From: Phycisphaerae bacterium
GTDB lineage: Bacteria > Planctomycetota > Phycisphaerae > Sedimentisphaerales > Anaerobacaceae
NCBI GenBank assembly: GCA_030619925.1
Contig: JAUXAL010000030.1
Coordinates: forward strand, 1-42,378
Direction of reading: 5' to 3'
Length of the DNA stretch: 42,378 nt
Positions 41,180 through 42,378 of the stretch are shown piece by piece. The number at the start of each line of letters is the position of its first letter. Position 1 is the first letter of the stretch. A program made the translations under genes and the position numbers. The notes under the pieces were generated by a model, which ran no database searches, was not told where the DNA came from, and saw nothing but the letters and a program-made list of their open reading frames with translations.

Positions 41180-42304
41180 TTATTGACCATCGCCTCGGAC
41201 TGTCAAGGCAACCTTCTTCGAGGCAATATCATTGACTTGCCAAACAATCTCGTGTTTGCCTTTCTTTTTGACGTAGGTATTGAACCTGTGGCTGAATTTC
41301 ATAGCCGCTCCTGCGGCTATACATTTTGCTTTTTTATCCTTCAATGCCCTGCGCAATATATTCTTCCACTCCTTGAGTTCTTCTCCATCTACGTACACAC
41401 GGGAACCTAACACCCCTGACTCCAACCTTTTATTGGAATTGTTAAGAATCGTGAAAGTAAGCGTGTACTCCTCCGGATCAGATTCTGTCAGCCAGTTGCG
41501 ATTGTAGTCCAAATGTGCTTCCAGGTAATACCTGTCGTCCCATTTTTTCGGAAGATGCCGAATGACTTCTGCTCGCAGGTTTTCTGTAGCCGATGATAAC
41601 CCCATCTCGAATTTTCGGGAAACATCCGACAATGCCCAATTAACAGGCCTGGTACTGAATCTTTTTACGCTTTCTCTGGCTTTTCGGTCTTCGCGGCCAA
41701 GTGCCGTAAGGGCTTTCTTCAGCTTCTTGAAGTCGTAAGGCTTTACCGTAAAATGCAACTTGCCGCGAATAGTCGCAGTCGCAGTCGCAGTCGCAGCCGC
41801 AGTCTTAGAATCGTTGTCAAGCGTCCTGCTGGCCTTAACCACACGGTTGCCAAAGAGCCCACTGCTGAGCGTCCTACCGATCTCAACCACATAGTCGCCC
41901 GGAGGCAAAAGGTGCGCCCGAGGACTCAGCAGCACATATTCCAGGTACTTCTCATCATGTTCAAGAGTAATAGTAGTTCCAAGCCCGCCTCTGTGCCCCG
42001 ATGGGGGATATGTAAATTTTCTGTCTGCACTATTTCTAATCACAGCGGAGAATCGCCGATGGTAGGTTGGCCATCCTCTGTAATCGCCTCCGATATCGAA
42101 GGAGAAAGGCTCCTCTTGATTATTTACCACTTCGAAAGCAGCAAAAATAGGTTCACCGACACAGTACATCTCTTTTTCCAAGCGAAAACCCCCTGTCAGG
42201 TTTTCTTGCGTATCCCGCTTCGGCAGCGTAACCAAATCGACTTTCGCCTGTGCAGTACTCGTGATTGCAGCGATTATAAGTAACGCCAATATTATACGTT
42301 TCAT
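41180..42304 (-). CDS. Secreted protein of unknown function with the KVDLVTLPKRD leader
   Basis: A 374-residue protein with a signal peptide (MKRIILALLIIAAITSTAQA). The mature N-terminus, KVDLVTLPKRD, is identical to that of the neighbouring DUF4139 protein, but the rest is unrelated to it: a beta-rich segment (EMYCVGEPIFAAFEVVNN), an Ala-Thr run (TAAATATATAT) encoded by hexanucleotide repeats, a charged helical part and a final beta domain (YTLTFTILNNSNK; HEIVWQVND). No enzyme motif recognised. AAGGAG upstream supports the start. Likely first gene of a two-gene operon. Confidence 0.78.
   Translation of the reverse strand: MKRIILALLIIAAITSTAQAKVDLVTLPKRDTQENLTGGFRLEKEMYCVGEPIFAAFEVVNNQEEPFSFDIGGDYRGWPTYHRRFSAVIRNSADRKFTYPPSGHRGGLGTTITLEHDEKYLEYVLLSPRAHLLPPGDYVVEIGRTLSSGLFGNRVVKASRTLDNDSKTAAATATATATIRGKLHFTVKPYDFKKLKKALTALGREDRKARESVKRFSTRPVNWALSDVSRKFEMGLSSATENLRAEVIRHLPKKWDDRYYLEAHLDYNRNWLTESDPEEYTLTFTILNNSNKRLESGVLGSRVYVDGEELKEWKNILRRALKDKKAKCIAAGAAMKFSHRFNTYVKKKGKHEIVWQVNDIASKKVALTVRGDGQ
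41772..41801. repeat. In-frame hexanucleotide repeat (GTCGCA)
   Basis: Four perfect GTCGCA units plus one variant (GCCGCA) lie in the coding sequence and translate to Ala-Thr dipeptides. Changes in copy number would lengthen or shorten the linker without shifting the frame. Confidence 0.85.
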
Positions 42305-42378
42305 TTTACTGCTCCTTTTTCTTTGTCATTCCTGCGAAATCGAAGATCCGGCATCTGTTTGACGGAATCCGGCTTTAG

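Overview
The window looks like a piece of a planctomycete genome, most likely from the class Phycisphaerae (relatives of Sedimentisphaerales). This is inferred from the gene mix: a six-gene Rnf complex in the order rnfC-D-G-E-A-B, a DUF2617 protein, a Tat-exported sulfatase, a GH123/DUF4091-type secreted protein, an enlarged SecA, a stand-alone AP2-domain protein, and intergenic DNA packed with short degenerate tandem repeats and palindromes. No rRNA, tRNA or CRISPR array was seen. Most genes are ordinary housekeeping or energy genes; the unusual material lies in the spacers and a few atypical proteins.

Layout. 1-2006: a palindromic repeat and a TIGR03960-like radical SAM gene. 2094-9127: ApbE flavin transferase facing a complete Rnf operon, headed by a small two-helix membrane protein with an N-terminal cysteine cluster; three spacers in the operon carry AAAGTG/CACTTT inverted repeat arrays. 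9218-14124: M48 lipoprotein protease, sulfatase, and a radical SAM protein ending in a STAS-like domain. 14150-15100: a gene graveyard with an FKBP/SlyD remnant split by a 180-bp MITE-like insertion with 9-bp target duplications, and the glycine/arginine-rich tail of an RNA-binding protein. 15260-18206: membrane zinc-ribbon protein, divergent Gfo/Idh/MocA protein, exported nucleoside hydrolase. 18207-19918: about 1 kb without genes, then an AP2-domain protein and a cold-shock protein with a clear promoter and structured leader. 20080-23984: Nudix protein, glyA, TPR protein, rpsT. 24195-27546: an orphan NuoL/MrpA-type membrane subunit next to two paralogous MerR regulators with CW-cysteine tails and six similar AT-rich candidate operators. 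28033-34664: rnr, efp, secA. 34875-42304: DUF2617, CPBP protease, endonuclease III-like glycosylase, a large cruciform-forming repeat, GH123-like protein, and two adjacent secreted proteins with the same mature N-terminus.

How genes fit together: ApbE should attach FMN to RnfG and RnfD, whose acceptor motifs are visible. Rnf would link ferredoxin oxidation to NAD reduction and an ion gradient. The orphan antiporter-like subunit may be a second ion-translocating element under redox or metal control through the CW-MerR pair; this is inference. Best candidates for something undescribed: the CW-MerR pair with its operator set and orphan NuoL-like gene; the radical SAM-STAS fusion; the five-fold module inside SecA; and the circularly permuted palindromic repeats.
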